The translations under genes were made by a program, and so were the position numbers. Source: Gymnothorax reevesii (lineage: Eukaryota > Chordata > Actinopteri > Anguilliformes > Muraenidae). From it: a stretch of 64,000 nucleotides of DNA. Below the pieces are notes generated by a model, which saw nothing but the letters and a program-made list of their open reading frames with translations, searched no databases and was not told where the DNA came from. Below are positions 44,101 to 57,504 of the stretch, in pieces; within the stretch, counting starts at the first letter, position 1; the number at the start of each line of letters is the position of its first letter. The DNA lies in contig CM056580.1 of assembly GCA_029721435.1 (NCBI GenBank), positions 21,646,367 through 21,710,366 on the forward strand, written 5' to 3'.

Positions 44101-46225
44101 TTCCAACTGATACCACGGCACCGAGCACCTCAGCGGAAACTCCAAAGGAACTTCGAATCATGTCTTGTTTAACAATTTTCTGTGGCTACTCTCACAGCTC
44201 TGTCTATCTATCCATACGTCAAAGGCAGCAGATACTCAGTAAGGCATGTCCATAAGGAACTAATCCACACCATCAAAATTTTGTGCATCCTTATGCTTCC
44301 AGAAAATCCAATTAAGACACAGTTCAAATCAGATATAAATGTCAATAAATGCTAGACACAGCAGCCAAGGGTGCAGGTTTTTTTTTTTCCTTTTCAGAAA
44401 GAATAACGCAAAAAAGTCCTGCAGACGATTCATCTTACCAGTTTTAACGCTACTTTTCTTAAAAATGGCTTGCTAGTCAAGTTTTCTCAAGTGGGCTTTC
44501 TTTTGTTTCCTGAGGAGAGGCACGAGGACAGTCTCGAGTTTTTGTGGAGACCCATTTCCCAGACTGCTGAAGGTGTTACCCCTTGATGGAAGGTATTGAT
44601 GTTGTCATTCTGAGCGAATAGGCAGCGTGCCCAGAAACAAAATGCAGTTTTAATAGATACTCTGCCTTACGTCAGAGCTACCATCCATCCAGTCTAAGAC
44701 TAAACAAGAGCAAACAAAACTAAACACTCTCACGTACTCCTCTCTTGGAGTGAGGAGTTAAACCGTACCCTAAGGACTTAGTCACAAACCCGTCTCAAAG
44801 TGCAAGAGTCTGAACAGCAGGAGACTTTGTCTCCCACCCTGTAAAATATGTGCGGTTTGACCTCAAACCACTCAGGTTTTTATTCACGGTATAAAATATG
44901 AATAAACAGAAAATTAAGTTTGAGCTCTCAGGACTCCGAATGTGAGGTTAATTGGAGCTTCTTCTAGCAAACGGGAGCAGTGCAGCCAGTTTTAATAGAC
45001 TTTTTCAAGGAGATTATCTCCCTCAGGATGTATAATGCTCATATTAGTGTTTCCTCCTCCCCGGGTGACTGTGACAATGAATGCAATGTATTGCAAATTA
45101 GACCAAGAAACCATTGCTGTATATCAGTGTACCTTTCAGGTAATTTAGATTAAAAGAAAACCTAAACCAAAAAAATAAAATGAAATCCTCTGCTTCATTT
45201 TCCATCCAACTCTCACCCCATTTTTCCATCCCTGACAATAAACCTAAGCTGGCAAGAGGCATGCAGAGACGATAATGAGAATTAAGGAAGCTATGCAATG
45301 AATATCCATTTTTTTACCCACTGGAAAGCAGTTTTTTTTTTTTTTTTTTTTTACAGCTAATGTCCCTAAGAGCTGCGGAAAGGCTAGGGTCTGAATGCTA
45401 TTTTTTTTTTAATTAGTCACCAATTCAGAAACCAGACGAAACTGTGAGTGCAAGGATTTAATCGATTGATTTTATTTTATCCGTGTTACAAATAATGTTA
45501 AAAATCTCCAAATTCCATGGCTTCATAACCAATGAAGTTTGGTAACTATGAAGTTTTGCATGCATTTGTGAGTCATTGTCAAAATGCGCTTCTTTTCGAG
45601 GACGAATCACTTCAAAGTTATCAAATAAAAGGTACTATATAATTACAAACCATTATCCCAATGAACTGCCCTTCATTTACCCTTTCCATTTGGGAGTATT
45701 ATTAAATATAAAGTAAAAGAGTGATAAATTATTGAAAGGCTGAGTGAAATAAAAGGGTAATTTATCATCCTCATTTCTCTCTGGTTTTTAGTGTTTAACT
45801 TGCTGATCAACTTCTGGGAAACTTTCATATGAGGGAAATCAGAGTCAGTAGTTTCTGCTACTCAAAATAAAAGATAATTGCTTCTTCTAGACTTCACTTT
45901 GGTGAGTGCAAAATGTCAGTTCTTTTCCGTGTTTGCATGTGAGTGTTTCTCTGTTGTTCTGGGTTTGTGTTTTTGTACTTGCATATGCATGTTTCTGAGT
46001 TTGTAAGAACGTGTTTTCCTGTGTTTTGTGTGTGTGTGTGTGTTTCTGAGTTTTGAGCATGTATGTGTGTGCGCACGCATGTGTGTATTTCTGCGTGGCT
46101 CTGAGTTTTCTGTGAGCTTCTTTTTCTAAATTTGTAAGCACGTGTTTCAGAGTGTTTTGCAGTTTGTATGTCTGTGTGATCTGTGTTTGAACAGTTTTGT
46201 TTCAGAGCGGTTCCTGGTTTCTATG
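41111..46225. other. 5 kb without recognisable gene; poly-T and (TG)n tracts
   Basis: A 21-base T run lies at 45332-45352 and a (TG)n tract with GCGCACGC at 46027-46082. Open frames at 42011-42352, 43085-43399 and 43546-43972 have no domain. The block 44900-45130 and the one at 45640-45800 have balanced composition and no repeat look. They could be conserved non-coding sequence, but sequence alone does not show it. Confidence 0.35.
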
Positions 46226-46562
46226 AGTGTGTTGAAGTTGATGGCAGCAACACATCGCAAAAACGTTGGGACAGGACCATGTTTACCATTGTGTAGCATC
46301 CCTACTTGTTTAAACAACAGTCTGAAAACATCTGGGAAATGAGAAGACCAATTGCTGGAGTTTTGGGAGAGGAATGTTGTCCCACTCTCGTCTGATGTAG
46401 GATTCTCACCGCTGGGTCCTGGGTCTTCTTTGCCTGATTTTTCCCGTTTATGATGGGCCAATTTTTTTCTATCGGTGGAAAGTCTGGACTCTAGACAGGT
46501 CAGTTCAACGCCTGGACCCTTCTACTGTGAAGTCATGCTGTTGTGATGGATGTAGTATGTTC

Positions 46563-47024
46563 TTATGTGTGCAATATGCAAGGCCTTCCCTGAAACAGAC
46601 GTAGTCTGGATGAGATCATATTTTGTTGTAAAACCTCAATATACTTTTCCGCACCAACAGTGCCTTTCCAGATGTGCCAGCTGCCCTCACCATTGGCACT
46701 AATGCAACCCCATACTGTCAGAGATGCAGGATTTTGAACTGAGCAGTGATAAGAAGCTGGACGGTCCCCCTCCTCTTTAGTCCGCATGACACGGCGTCCT
46801 TAGTTTCCAAAAAGAATGAAAAATTTTTATTCATCTGACCACAGCACAGTTTTCTATTTTGCCACAGTCCATTTTAAATGAACTTTGGCCCTGGATCGTA
46901 TTCCCGTATGGCTTGATGATACAGCGTTAGCGTGCATTTGTAGATTGCATGGTGAACAATGATTTCTCCGAATCTTCTGATGATATTATGTACTGTAGAT
47001 GATGGGATATTCAAAATCTTCAAT
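46563..47024 (-). pseudogene. Tc1-like transposase remnant
   Basis: The minus strand reads NIPSSTVHNIIRRFGE (helix-turn-helix, about 46960-47020), then, after a deletion, MDCGK-IENCAVV with a stop near the first Asp, and MRTKEEGDRPASYHCSVQ, PASLTVWGCISANGEG, EKYIEVLQQNM and RLFQGRPC (46563-46787). The second Asp and the Glu block are not preserved in frame. The gene is dead through stops and deletion. Confidence 0.8.
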
Positions 47025-47232
47025 GCAAATCCACGTGGAACCGGTGGCACTGCCCATGCATTAACGGTGCTAGAGGGGCTTACTACAGCCTTAGTCACTG
47101 GGGAGGTCCATATGGTACTGGTGGTAGTGTTAAGCAAATCCATGTGGAACCGGTGGCACTGAGCATGCATTAACGGTGCCAGTGGGGCTTGCTACAGCCT
47201 TAGTCACTGGGGAGGTCCATATGGTACTGGTG
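47025..47232. repeat. 109-bp tandem duplication
   Basis: Copy 1 (47025-47133) and copy 2 (47134-about 47232) both start GCAAATCCA(C/T)GTGGAACC and share CATGCATTAACGGTGC and GGGAGGTCCATATGGTACTG. They differ at a few bases. The unit begins with bases that belong to the Tc1-like sequence. Confidence 0.85.
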
Positions 47233-47439
47233 TTTAGAAAATTAAAGTGATCTTGCAGCCGGGTGTAATTGTAGGGCCTCTGTGCTACAAGAAGTGGATG
47301 AAGGGGTGCTGACTGTTTCCTGACCAATTGCTCCTAAATTCTTACTCGGCACATGACACAGGACAGTATTTTTATTAATATGCAATAGTTTTATCCAGTG
47401 CCTCACCCCTCATATTGATTACATTAAAACAAAAATATC

Positions 47440-48265
47440 AAAGGCTATTGCTATTCTGTATAAAGCAAAAGAAATTCTTAATCCAAATTGTTTACAGATA
47501 TTGTATCATTCCTTCATACTTCCATACATTACTTACTGTCAAGGCATACAAAACAATCACTAATCCGACTATTTTGCTGCCAAAGAGAGCGATCAGAGTT
47601 TTCAACAGAGCTAATTATCGAGAACCAACAAATCGTCAAATTTGACATCGTCACTTACTCAAATTCAATGAACTCGTAGATTTTAAAATATTATTGTTGA
47701 TGTACAAGGCATATAATAGTCTGTTGCCACACTGTATCCAACAGTTGTTTCAGAAAAGAAAAAGTGAATATGGAAGCGGTATGTTCACACAAAAACAAAG
47801 AACAGAACAAATGCCAAACAATGATGTGCTTCAGTTTATGGGGTTAATCTGTGGAATGTCTTGGAAATGGAAATTAAAGAGTGCAGTACATATCAAATAT
47901 TTAAAAAATATTGAAGAATGGGATGCTTGTTAAGTATAGATACAACGTATTAGTATTAGAGTGTTTATGTAAAGTGTCTGTTTTGAATAGTTAATTGGCT
48001 TAAGTATATCTAATGTTTTCTTTAATTTGCTATAATGCTCAGTAAGTACGATAAGGAGCTGACTGAATTGTTTATAAAAGGGCAGGCATAATAAGCTGTG
48101 CTTCAGCCTACTCCTTTTCGGTCTGGCTTTGTTTCTATTTTTATATTTTGGTGTAATGCTACATCAGCATTAACTTATATTTGTTGTTTTTTCTTCTTTT
48201 TCTATCCTTTTTTACCTTCTTTATTTATGTATATTTTGAAAATGACTAAAATAAATAAACTAAAC
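47440..48265 (+). mobile_element. L2-like LINE 3' end
   Basis: Plus-strand fragments in shifting frames include AYKTITNPTILL, KRAIRVFNRANYREPTN, LKFNELVDFK, LMYKAYNSLLPHCIQQLFQKR and a final WKLKSAVH-like block. This is the C-terminal region after the reverse transcriptase of L2-group LINEs in fish. The 3' untranslated part (GGGCAGGCATAATAAGCTGT, CTACTCCTTTTCGGTC) also fits. It ends near AAAATAAATAAACTAAAC. It is 5'-truncated with frameshifts. Confidence 0.75.
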
Positions 48266-48752
48266 TTTTTTCTGTCTCTTCCTGAGGATCTTGCCCTCCA
48301 CAACCCTGAGTCCTGGACCGTCCGAGCCCTGTCCTTCAACATGAGCTCTGGCTGCTGCTGTCCTGCTGTCCTGATCCGATCCTGATCCAGTTCTGCGCCA
48401 TCCTCGACATGCAACTTCCTGGAGCTACAGACACCACAGTATAGATGGACTTTAATTTAACTCTTTTACCATTTTATTCTATCATTACTTTATTTAATTA
48501 TTTATTAGCTAGCCTGCAGAGGATGGGCTTCCCCACTATAGCCGGGTTCGTCCTGAGATTTCTTCTCACTGGGGAGTTTTTCCTCACCCCTGTTTGAGAA
48601 TTTTTCTCCCTACTGGCAGTTTTTTGCCTCATTTGCTGTAGTGGGGATTAGGCTGGGCACTGCCCTTTCATTTATTTCAGCTCTCACTGTAAAGCATCTT
48701 TGCGACAGTCTATCTGTGAAAAGCGCTATAAAAATGAATTGAATTGAATTGT
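48266..48752 (+). mobile_element. Second LINE/SINE 3' end with AATTG tail
   Basis: GGGGAGTTTTTCCTCACC, GGGGATTAGGCTGGGC and GTAAAGCATCTTTGCGACAG, followed by AAAAGCGCTATAAAAATG and an (AATTG)n tail, are the hallmark 3' end of a fish LINE (RTE/Expander-like or L2-related) or of its SINE partner. It has no coding part. Confidence 0.65.
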
Positions 48753-48943
48753 TGCTGCAGTCAAATTCAGATTGAGCTACTATTTTTCATGAAATGGTAA
48801 AATGTCTCACTTTCAACATCTGTTATGTTGTCTATGTTCTATCGTGAATAAAATGTTGGTTCATGAGATTTGCAAATCATTGCATCCTGTTTTTATTTAC
48901 ATTTTACACAGTACCCAACTTTTTTTTTTAAATTGGGGTTGTA

Positions 48944-51029
48944 TACTCGGAGACTACAAGTATCCATTAAATTGCAAAATACCATATACGTATAAAGTAC
49001 GTATTATTTACAGTGCATTGTCCTTTGAAAATGCATAAACTTCAAAATAATTAAAGAGATTTCCAATAAATCATGTTACATGGCTTTATATGACTGCCCA
49101 CTCAGGTGAAGCCCATAAATGAAGCCACTTTTCTGAAGTGGGGGAACTCAGAGTTTGTGGTGTTATATTGTCCAATTACCTGTCACTTCAGGTGCTGGGC
49201 GAAGAAGAAGGATTGTTGCCTTGGGAAAAGATAACAAAAACAGCGTAATTTGGTTGTGCAGTAAATACAAATAAATAACTGAATAAACCATTGTGATAAA
49301 GAACCATTCTGACCCCCAATGTGGTTTTGTCTTACTTTCCCAGCTGAAGGCAATTTTGCAGTTGCTATTACACCATCACCTACTGTGTAAATAATGTGTT
49401 CAAGCTGTCCAGCTCCAATATTTCAAACACATCATGCTGTTCAGGGAACAGTCAGTGCTTTGGGCACTTCCGCCTCATTTTCCGCAATTTATCAGCTCTC
49501 TCTTAAATTGCAGAAGTGCTCCTATGAGGAGCTGTTTTTGAAGCTTTATTCAAAAGAAGGATTATCACATGTGCAATTCATGTTTGGCTGGATTAAAGTT
49601 ACCAATTTACACTCGTCTGTGAAAAGTTTTGTCCAGCAGTTTTGTTATTGCACATTTCTGTCATAAGCCGTAGGCCAGAGAAAAGACTTTAGACCCAAAA
49701 GCAGACTCAGGCCAATGGAGTTGTGAGTAATTTTATCATTCGCAAACATAAGGGAGGCAAAATCCAAACAAAAGAGTTCAACAGATCCCGCCAAAGTCTT
49801 GTGAACCCCCAACAAACTGATAACTTGAATGCTCATGGAGTCAAGATCTGGAATGGCCAGGCCTAACTGTGACAATTTCTAGTTCTGCATTATATTGAAT
49901 TGATTTTGGACGCTATTAACAGAATAGGATGTGTGGTAAACAGGCATTACAGAAGTGCATGAGACAAGTTATGTGGAATTTAGAAAAAAATCAGCTACAT
50001 GTGGCTGCTTCCTGTGCTTCTAATGGCATTGGCAAGAATCCACTATGTCTGAGCAAAATGAACCAATACCAGCCAGGAGCATTTTTTGCACAGTGTTAAT
50101 GCTTTGCCTGCTCACACAGTTCAGCCCCTCCACGCATGATCTCTCCCAAAACCATCATCTATGCCTGGTTCTTAGAGGAGTACAAAGTTGCAGTTGGTAA
50201 ATATTTTTGTGATTTATTTGGTAAAAATTTTATAATAGCCTGGAGTTATTAGTAATTTAAGTGGTCTGAGAGTAAATCTGGATCTCTGCATGGTGAGCCC
50301 AGGCAGTAAAAATTCAGACAGATTAAAATCTCCGTCTAGCTACACTTACAGTTCCTCTAGTGTCAACCACTGCATAACCGTTGTACTTGCAGAGAAAAAA
50401 GACTGAGAACACTGCTGAAAAGTAGTCAACTAAGACAGAGGTGGAGTTTGGTGGTAATAATTACAACCCTCATAAACCAGATGTAATTGTTTGGAAGATC
50501 TGCTGACATTGTGATGGAAAGTAGTTTCTTTGCATGCCTTCACATCTGCAAAAGACAGCATATACATTTAGAGTGACTGGGCTCCAGTTGTAATGATGTA
50601 AAAGCAACCAAATGGTAAAATGTTCATTTGAAATTTAACTTGTTTCCCTGCTGTTTGCAAAGTTTGTGGTATCAATACGATTGCCGCAGTTGCCAATTTT
50701 GTGGTCGCTTTGGGGAATGTTACTGTTTAACCAGGTACTTAACAATAGTGACTGAGAAAGGCAGAAGCACTGCAAGTGCCAAAACATCTCAATCGGAGAA
50801 AAGGGCCACAGTTTTAGAAACGATACAAATTAAACAACACATACAGAAATCTAAAACTAATGCAACAACAGAAATGCTCTGCAGAAATCCAAAACAAATG
50901 TCTGATCTGGAAATGTGCTGCAAGTGTAGAAATGACGCAATGTCAAAAACTCACAAGCCACAAAAACAAACACAGAGGAAAAATGCTGCATATCCAACCT
51001 ACATGGTGGAAGTAATCAAGGCCACCAGG
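48944..51029. other. 2 kb without recognisable gene
   Basis: The part 49670-49880 resembles decayed LTR-like sequence (AAAGTCTTGTGAACCCCC and similar words) but cannot be placed. The 146-residue open frame from 50628 covers a loosely repetitive stretch with recurring AAATGCTCTGCAGAAATCC-like words, so I do not call it a gene. Confidence 0.35.
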
Positions 51030-51070
51030 CAGTGGCGTAGGCAGAATATTTTTTTTGGGTGGGCCTGAAC
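51030..51070 (+). repeat. hAT-like left terminus
   Basis: CAGTGGCGTAGGCAGAATAT followed by GGGTGGGCC matches the CAGTGGCGTAG-type terminus of the element at 15841. No matching right end with the flank CCACCAGG was found, so the other boundary is unknown. Confidence 0.5.
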
Positions 51071-54000
51071 AAACGTGGGTGTGTGATGGCTGGTTATTCG
51101 AGACGTCAAATGTAGTGGCCGGAAAGAAAGGAAACACAGCAATAAGACAAACACAGAAACCCGACAGAACAGGGGAGAGGGGCTCGCGCTTCCAAAGGAC
51201 ATATATCTCATCCGTCAGAAATAAGGAAGCAAAGCGAGCTGACCAAACGAACAAAGGAAAGATCTCGGAGACTGAGATCAAACAATTAACCACCCAAACG
51301 GTCCACGAACAAAGAAAGGGAGAGACAGAATCAGAGGAATAAACTCCCTAGAAAACTAACTAACACTTTCCTTTTTTGCAACTAATTCCTAACAAACTCT
51401 CTAGCTAGATGACCTACGGGCTACAGTGCAAACGTAACACTGACACTCTAGCAAAGGTGGCGAGGTGGAACTTGGGCTTATATAGAGTCCGGGCGCCACC
51501 CCCAATTAATGCCAGCTGGCCAAACGATATCGTCCCGGGCGAGAGTAACACAGAAAGCTCCCTAACAAACGTCAACCTCCAAAACCATGACAGAATGGGC
51601 CATTTCTCTCCCCCACCCCCCGCCCAGAAAATGTTGGTTTAGAATATATCATGCTTTCATTAGGCTTACAAAAATGGAGAAATGGGGACCAAACAAATAA
51701 GAATATTGGCAGGCAAGACATTTTTATGTAAATTATGTCCCAGAAAATAAAATCAACAGTCAAAAACCCTTTATGACACAAGTATACTTTTAGCCTATAC
51801 ATCCAGCACACAAGGCCATGGCCATGCAAACAGTCAAATAGAAAACTAAAAAAAAAATGCCTAAGCCCAAATGACCATTTAAAGGCAGCAATGTCCTTCA
51901 CAACTACACTTACACTGTTATTTCAGAACCATCATTAGCTCATTTGACTGACAGCTAATGGAATCGTCACTTCATTCACATCATATTCTCAGCAGTGAAA
52001 AAATAAACCAAGCAAATATAAAGTCTAGTATCCATTCAGTAAATACACGCCCTAATGGCAACACTTACACAGATATAGATGTATTACAGAGGTAACTATG
52101 TCATAATACATTTTATGAAGACATTTCTACTAGCTAAGTTAAAGTAAAGAAAAGCTGGCTTACCCTTTCACGAGCATCGGTCCCAGGGTGGGCTGCCTAT
52201 TTGTGTTTTTGTAGCCTGCCGACAGATACTGTGCTACATTGGGGAACTAGCTATTGTGTTCGAAAGTTTTTTGCCTCAGCAATATAACTGTGTTAGCCGC
52301 TTTATTATGCAAATATGATAGCAAAAATCATAACGACCCTCCACCTGTCAATGGAGTCCCATAAGTTCAGTTGTATAGCATTGTTCAGGTTTGTCAAAAT
52401 ATGTTGAAATTGATGATCTTACCTTGGTAGTCATCCAGAGCTAAAAGCCTGTCAACGTTTTCAATCCATAGAGCAAGCAAGCTTGGACAAACGTCATTTA
52501 ATCAGCTTTGAAACTGAGGTAGTTGCTGTGAGTCGTTAAAGCCTCTGTAAACCCAAGTCCACAAAAACCTTTGAATTACGTTATTTAGGGTTTTATGAGC
52601 ATAATAGTAAGGATACTAAAATATTAGAAATTATGTTCAATTCAAATCTGAGATTTTGTCATAAAATTTTTGTCCCACCCTTAACTGAAAGTATAAATGC
52701 TCTCTGCTCCCACCAGTTGGCCTGAGCCCGAGAAACATCATCTCGAAGTAGCCTGTCTTGCGATTGATTACCCGACAACATTTTGGTTCCATTTATCTAT
52801 CTGTTTGTCCGTCTGTCCGCGTATTTGTCTGTCCCCCGCTATTTCTCCTATCGTGTATGTTTGTATGAGCTCCATGCAAAACGCACCAATAAATGATTTT
52901 CTGAACGGGACGTGTGCTTGTGGAATGGTACCTCCGCTATGTCTCGAATGTCTTATGCTGCGTTCAAGTCAGCTTGTGAAAATGGTGTTTCTCAGAACAC
53001 AAGCGGTAACTTGAGCTCAAATCACCTTACAACCTGTGATCACAAACAGTGAACTGGTGGTTAATTCAGCAGATCAATCCTAACCAATCGTGAGCAAATC
53101 GAGGCCAGCCGAACACATTGAGAGCTATACAGAATAGTATGTTTATTTTCATGTTTGCTTCATCAAATATTAAAAGGAGCTATTTATTATGAACCTTTAT
53201 GTCCCAGAGTTTGTTGTATTTCCATATCACAATGTTTCTGTCATTTTGTCATTGGAAAGTTAACTTAATATTTTGATAGCTTAATTATTGCCCATGATTT
53301 TGCCTGTAACAGACTGGCAGCAAATGAACACTCAGCATGTGTGTCTTTTTTGCAACCAGTTGAGTGGCAAGCTAATTGCAATGCGATAATATTGTACAGT
53401 ACTAGCTAACGTAACAGTACCATCAGGTCACCGTTGGATGTATCCCTGCTAACGCTGAATTTTAGCGGCGATGTGCTAACTCGATAATAATAAAAATAGC
53501 AAAGGATTTTATAATATACCATTCCGTAACTGGCTGGAAGGTGTTCCCAGATGGCAGAGGTTCTGCTTCATCTGATTCTGAAGCTGCTTCCACACTGGAT
53601 GCAAAACAAATTTTTCGCACGACAGATTATATCCAAAGTCAATACGAAGACTTGAATGTACTCGTTTGTGTGCATTCAATTCTTCGCATTGTAAAACCCC
53701 AACAAGACAATTCCAACGACGGATACTGCCCGGGTTGAAGGCCTCACGTGTTCTCTTAGTCTAACTTTAATTAGAGCATTCTTCTGGCTGGGGTGAATCA
53801 CAATAAAATGAAAAATCTTCACCGTCCGAGGACAAGGCATGAAAACGCAATGGTTACGATTAGTCTGACTCCATAGAACAAGTAGAATACAAAATTTAGC
53901 TATAACCTCGTTAAAAATCTGACTCCAAATTAGAATTAGAATTGATAATTTAGAAAACACCTGCGTGGATTTCAAGACAAATCTGCCATCAGATACGGCA

Positions 54001-57000
54001 GCGCAAACCATCATTGCTCAGTAAATACGTCCCCAGGGTTAATTAAACGCAACTGTCCTGGAATCAATTCGACAATACTTCCATTAGTTAGACGAGACTA
54101 TCTTGATAGCAGCATCGATGCTTAAACAATATAGCACTGAGCGTGAACGTATCAAGAACCCAGATTATATGTATATACCCAAGGGCTCCTTAGAAAGATC
54201 AACCAGACACTGGCATATAAGGGTGTCTTTAATAGCTAAACCTTAAGAGCCAGTATTCCATAAATCCTTAAGGGGTAGAACATAATCCCAATCTAACTTA
54301 GAAGTATCGTTACCTACACGTCTTGGTAGGAATTTCCCCTTAAGTCCCGGTCGCAACAAGGCTAGAATATACAAGTGTTACAAATCAAGGAAAATCACGC
54401 AAGCTGAAAAAGGAATAACAATAATTTAATTCACCAGGTAGGCACAACTTGAATCAAACAAATCAATGATAAGCCAATTACCGTTACATAGAATTTAGAA
54501 GGATTTAGAATATTTTCATACCTGGAACAGATGAATGACCACGCGGAGCTAAAGTCGTGGTCGGTGAGAACTCAAATGTTCCCTCGCTCCGGAACAAGGC
54601 AACAGGTGACTTACCCCAAGAACGGTCAAAAAGAAGAGACAGGAAAAGAAGAAGCAGGAAAAAGAAGAGAGCGCCCCCTTAGGATCTCCTACCTTTAAAG
54701 ACTCCAAACCACGCCTCCGAAACAAGGTAGAGGAAAGAGTGGCCGAATCAGAGTTTTACTGGCCTAGGTGATAAGATAATTTGCATAGAGAGGAGACTAG
54801 GGTAGTTGCCCGAATGAATCATGGAAACAAGATGTACCATTGTTCCAAGGTAAATGAAACATGTTCCATTCAATTCCTTAGATTTCTCTGAGAATAAAGA
54901 GACCAAACATGATATAAATATGTGCTAAAATGATGCAGTTGTCATGGAAAAGCCTTAAAATGGAATATTATAGCCAATTGTGTTATCAATATATAAGAGG
55001 TTCCTTTTAGGATATTGAACATAAACATAATATGAATTTGATAGAGGTTGAGGTCGTTTTAAGCCGATTAAAGTAGCTGCGCTTTAACTTCAATGAAACC
55101 AGTGAATTTGAGTTCCAGAGATGCTGGGCCTGCTAGACTTGATGGCTCCCACCCCCCGCCGTGGGGAACAAAGGATGCCACTCTCACCGGCAGGCTGTAG
55201 GATTATAAGAGTTAACTGCTTGCTCTGGATTGTGTCAGATCACCCAAACATTCAGATTTTACCCGCCTAATGGGCATGTGTTCCAACACTATACTTTTTA
55301 ACATATGTTTTGAGTAAAATCAAATATTCAGGTTCTACAGCATTGACTTTGAATCTTAGAATCTGAATCTGTCCTGTGAAAAAATTGTTTCGCGTCTAGT
55401 TTGCAAGCGGCTTGCGTCAGACGGCTCAAACATATTGGACAGCACTATGACCCTTGCGCCATTGCTGTGACTAACACTCACGGAGCCAGTGAGATGTCAT
55501 TCAAATCAAGGGAGTGGCAAGGCACTCTGTCTTGAGAAATGGATTGAATAGCAAAAGAGTAGTTTTTGAGCTAGGTTTTTTGAATAGTTATGAACGTTAA
55601 TTTTCACACAGTTTTTTTGTAGATGCTTTATGTGACACTCAACTTTGATATTATACGAGAATTTTTGCTATGTCAAGACAAGTTTTCAGAGGCTTTAAGA
55701 TTTTCCCTTTGATTAGCTTTTTTCACTCATGATGCAGAGGTGTAGATCTGTATCATAACCCTTCAAAAACAAAATAAGTGCACCCACTGGCTATTACGTG
55801 CAGATTAAACAGAACAATCCTGGCCTACATCAGCCCTTACTCCTGCTTAACAGTTTAGCGCAGTGGTCTGTAACTTCTAAAAGACGAACGCATATGGTAG
55901 GCAAGGGTTATATTTTATGAGGACGAATTATTTTACTGGTTTCTGACAAGAGAGAATTTTGTTAATGAAGCAAAGGAGTTTTGTTTTAGGCGTTACTATA
56001 CTTGAGGGTGTGCTTGACCTTCATTGTTGTCACGACAGTCATGCGGCCAGAAACAAGGTGCTTGTGCCAAGTTTCGTTAGCATTGTGAAGTGACAATAAT
56101 GACGGTCAAGCACACCCCTGCTTGTAATAATGCGATTATACCACTATTACCATCAAAATAAAATATATGATCAAAATGTATTCATACTGTGGGCATTTTG
56201 CTCTCAAAATACAGAATTTATTTATTTTTGCTAATATTCTCTCCATTTCAGTGGAAATACATGAGATTTGACCTTAACTACTGGGAAAAAGCTGGGAAAA
56301 TACTACAAGATTTTTGGCCAGATTTTACCCACGATTTTCAGTTGGGGCTAGTCTGTGCCAGTCAGCTCTAGTTGAGGACAGTCGTCAGTGCAGAATCTGT
56401 TAGTGTGTGATGTGGTACAGACTTGAATCCTCAAGAGTCAGAGGTGAACAGACTCCGCCCGACTTCAGTTCCTGAAACGTTTCAATTTTTTGAGCCGACT
56501 CTGGACGCAGTTGTGTAGTGTGTGCTCCCTCATCTGCTGCAGTCCTTAAATGTGTGATCCCCAGTCTTTACAAGAATCTGCTGAAGCCAGTCTTGCAGTG
56601 TGTGCTCCAAGTCTTTTCAATATCTGCCTAGACTGAAAATCTTGTAGTGTGTCCCTGGCTTTAGTAGCAAAAGTAACAAGCATAACCTGTAACATTAAGG
56701 CTGAACAGAGTTAGATAATTTCAACCCCTCCTTTCGGGGGCTTTAGCTAATCACCTTTTCAGGTCATTATCAATTTACCTCTGAAATAAAGATGACCGTT
56801 TTCACAGATCTGTTGATTTATTAAATGTTCATCTCAATGCACAAATGCAAACAAATTGACAAATTAATTAAATCTTTGACCTCAGGAACTTAGATAGGCG
56901 GAATAATATTTTCAGTGATGAGGTATTTTTCATTTGAGCTCAGGCTACCGGTGCTGCCTTGCTCATTTGAGAATATTCTAAACGTCTGATTGACCAATCA

Positions 57001-57389
57001 GATTGCTCGGTTGGATCTACATGCTGTATAATAGGAACCGAATCCTCTTCTTGCAGTTTTCTGTACCTGATTAGCAACAATTGCGAAGACTAATTGATAA
57101 GGGGATGTATTTTCGACAGCATTGTTGATTGATCACAAAGACAAGATGTGGGGGCCAGACCCGGAAAACCACTAGCCTACTTTCAATGTATTTTTCTCAA
57201 CGTCAGTTATCCAAAACACAAATTACATTACTGCACATGCAAAAATACAGTCCATGTTCATAGCGAATTACTTACTCAACCAACCACTCAATCATTAAAC
57301 AATTAAAAAAAAACCAAAAAAAAAATCATCAAGACCAGGTGGGAGCCTGGGCGGAACAGTGAATAAACTAGGCGGGTCAGTGCCACCCA
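51071..57389. other. 6 kb without recognisable gene
   Basis: Possibly the body of hAT-like debris at first (51071-52700), then unassigned DNA. The part 54000-54900 has GC-richer stretches and, on the minus strand, TTTAAAGG followed by GGTAAGT, an LTR- or promoter-like arrangement that I cannot confirm. The open frame at 53541-53738 has no domain. Confidence 0.3.
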
Positions 57390-57413
57390 GGCCCATTACT
57401 GGTTACGCGCCTG
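57390..57413 (-). repeat. hAT-like right terminus
   Basis: The minus strand reads CAGGCGCGTAACCAGTAATG, close to the CAGTGGCGTAACCAG-type hAT end. No partner end or target duplication was found. Confidence 0.4.
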
Positions 57414-57504
57414 TCGCCAGGGAGGGGAATAAATTGCAAAACTTACTTCATCTAAAGCTGGGTTTTACTTTAGTTGTGTCGTCATACTTGGCCTGAATTA
57501 TGCC

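Larger units (their letters stand above)
46226..48943 (-). mobile_element. Tc1-like element opened by repeat and LINE insertions
   Basis: The right end AAATTGGGGTTGTA (TA at 48942-48943), with ATTTGCAAATCATTGCATCC and AATGTCTCACTTTCAACATC, is one terminal repeat. At the left, GGCAGCAACACATCG and AAACGTTGGGACAGG is the inner part of the other; its outer part is lost against a TG-rich tract. The transposase is on the minus strand. Between 47025 and about 48752 foreign repeats interrupt its N-terminal region. The family is the same class as the remnants at 26306 and 63512. Confidence 0.75.

Noticed and set aside
45887..46141. Thr/His-rich frames of 60-84 residues
   Set aside because: They are translations of the (TG)n tract and its neighbours on the complementary strand.
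46874..47327. Repeated frames (KAVxSPxxTVNA-like) suggesting a repeat protein
   Set aside because: The repetition is the 109-bp tandem duplication; frames are not maintained outside it.
50628..51068. 146-residue open frame as a candidate gene
   Set aside because: It runs through loosely repetitive sequence and into a hAT-like terminus; no domain or splice context.
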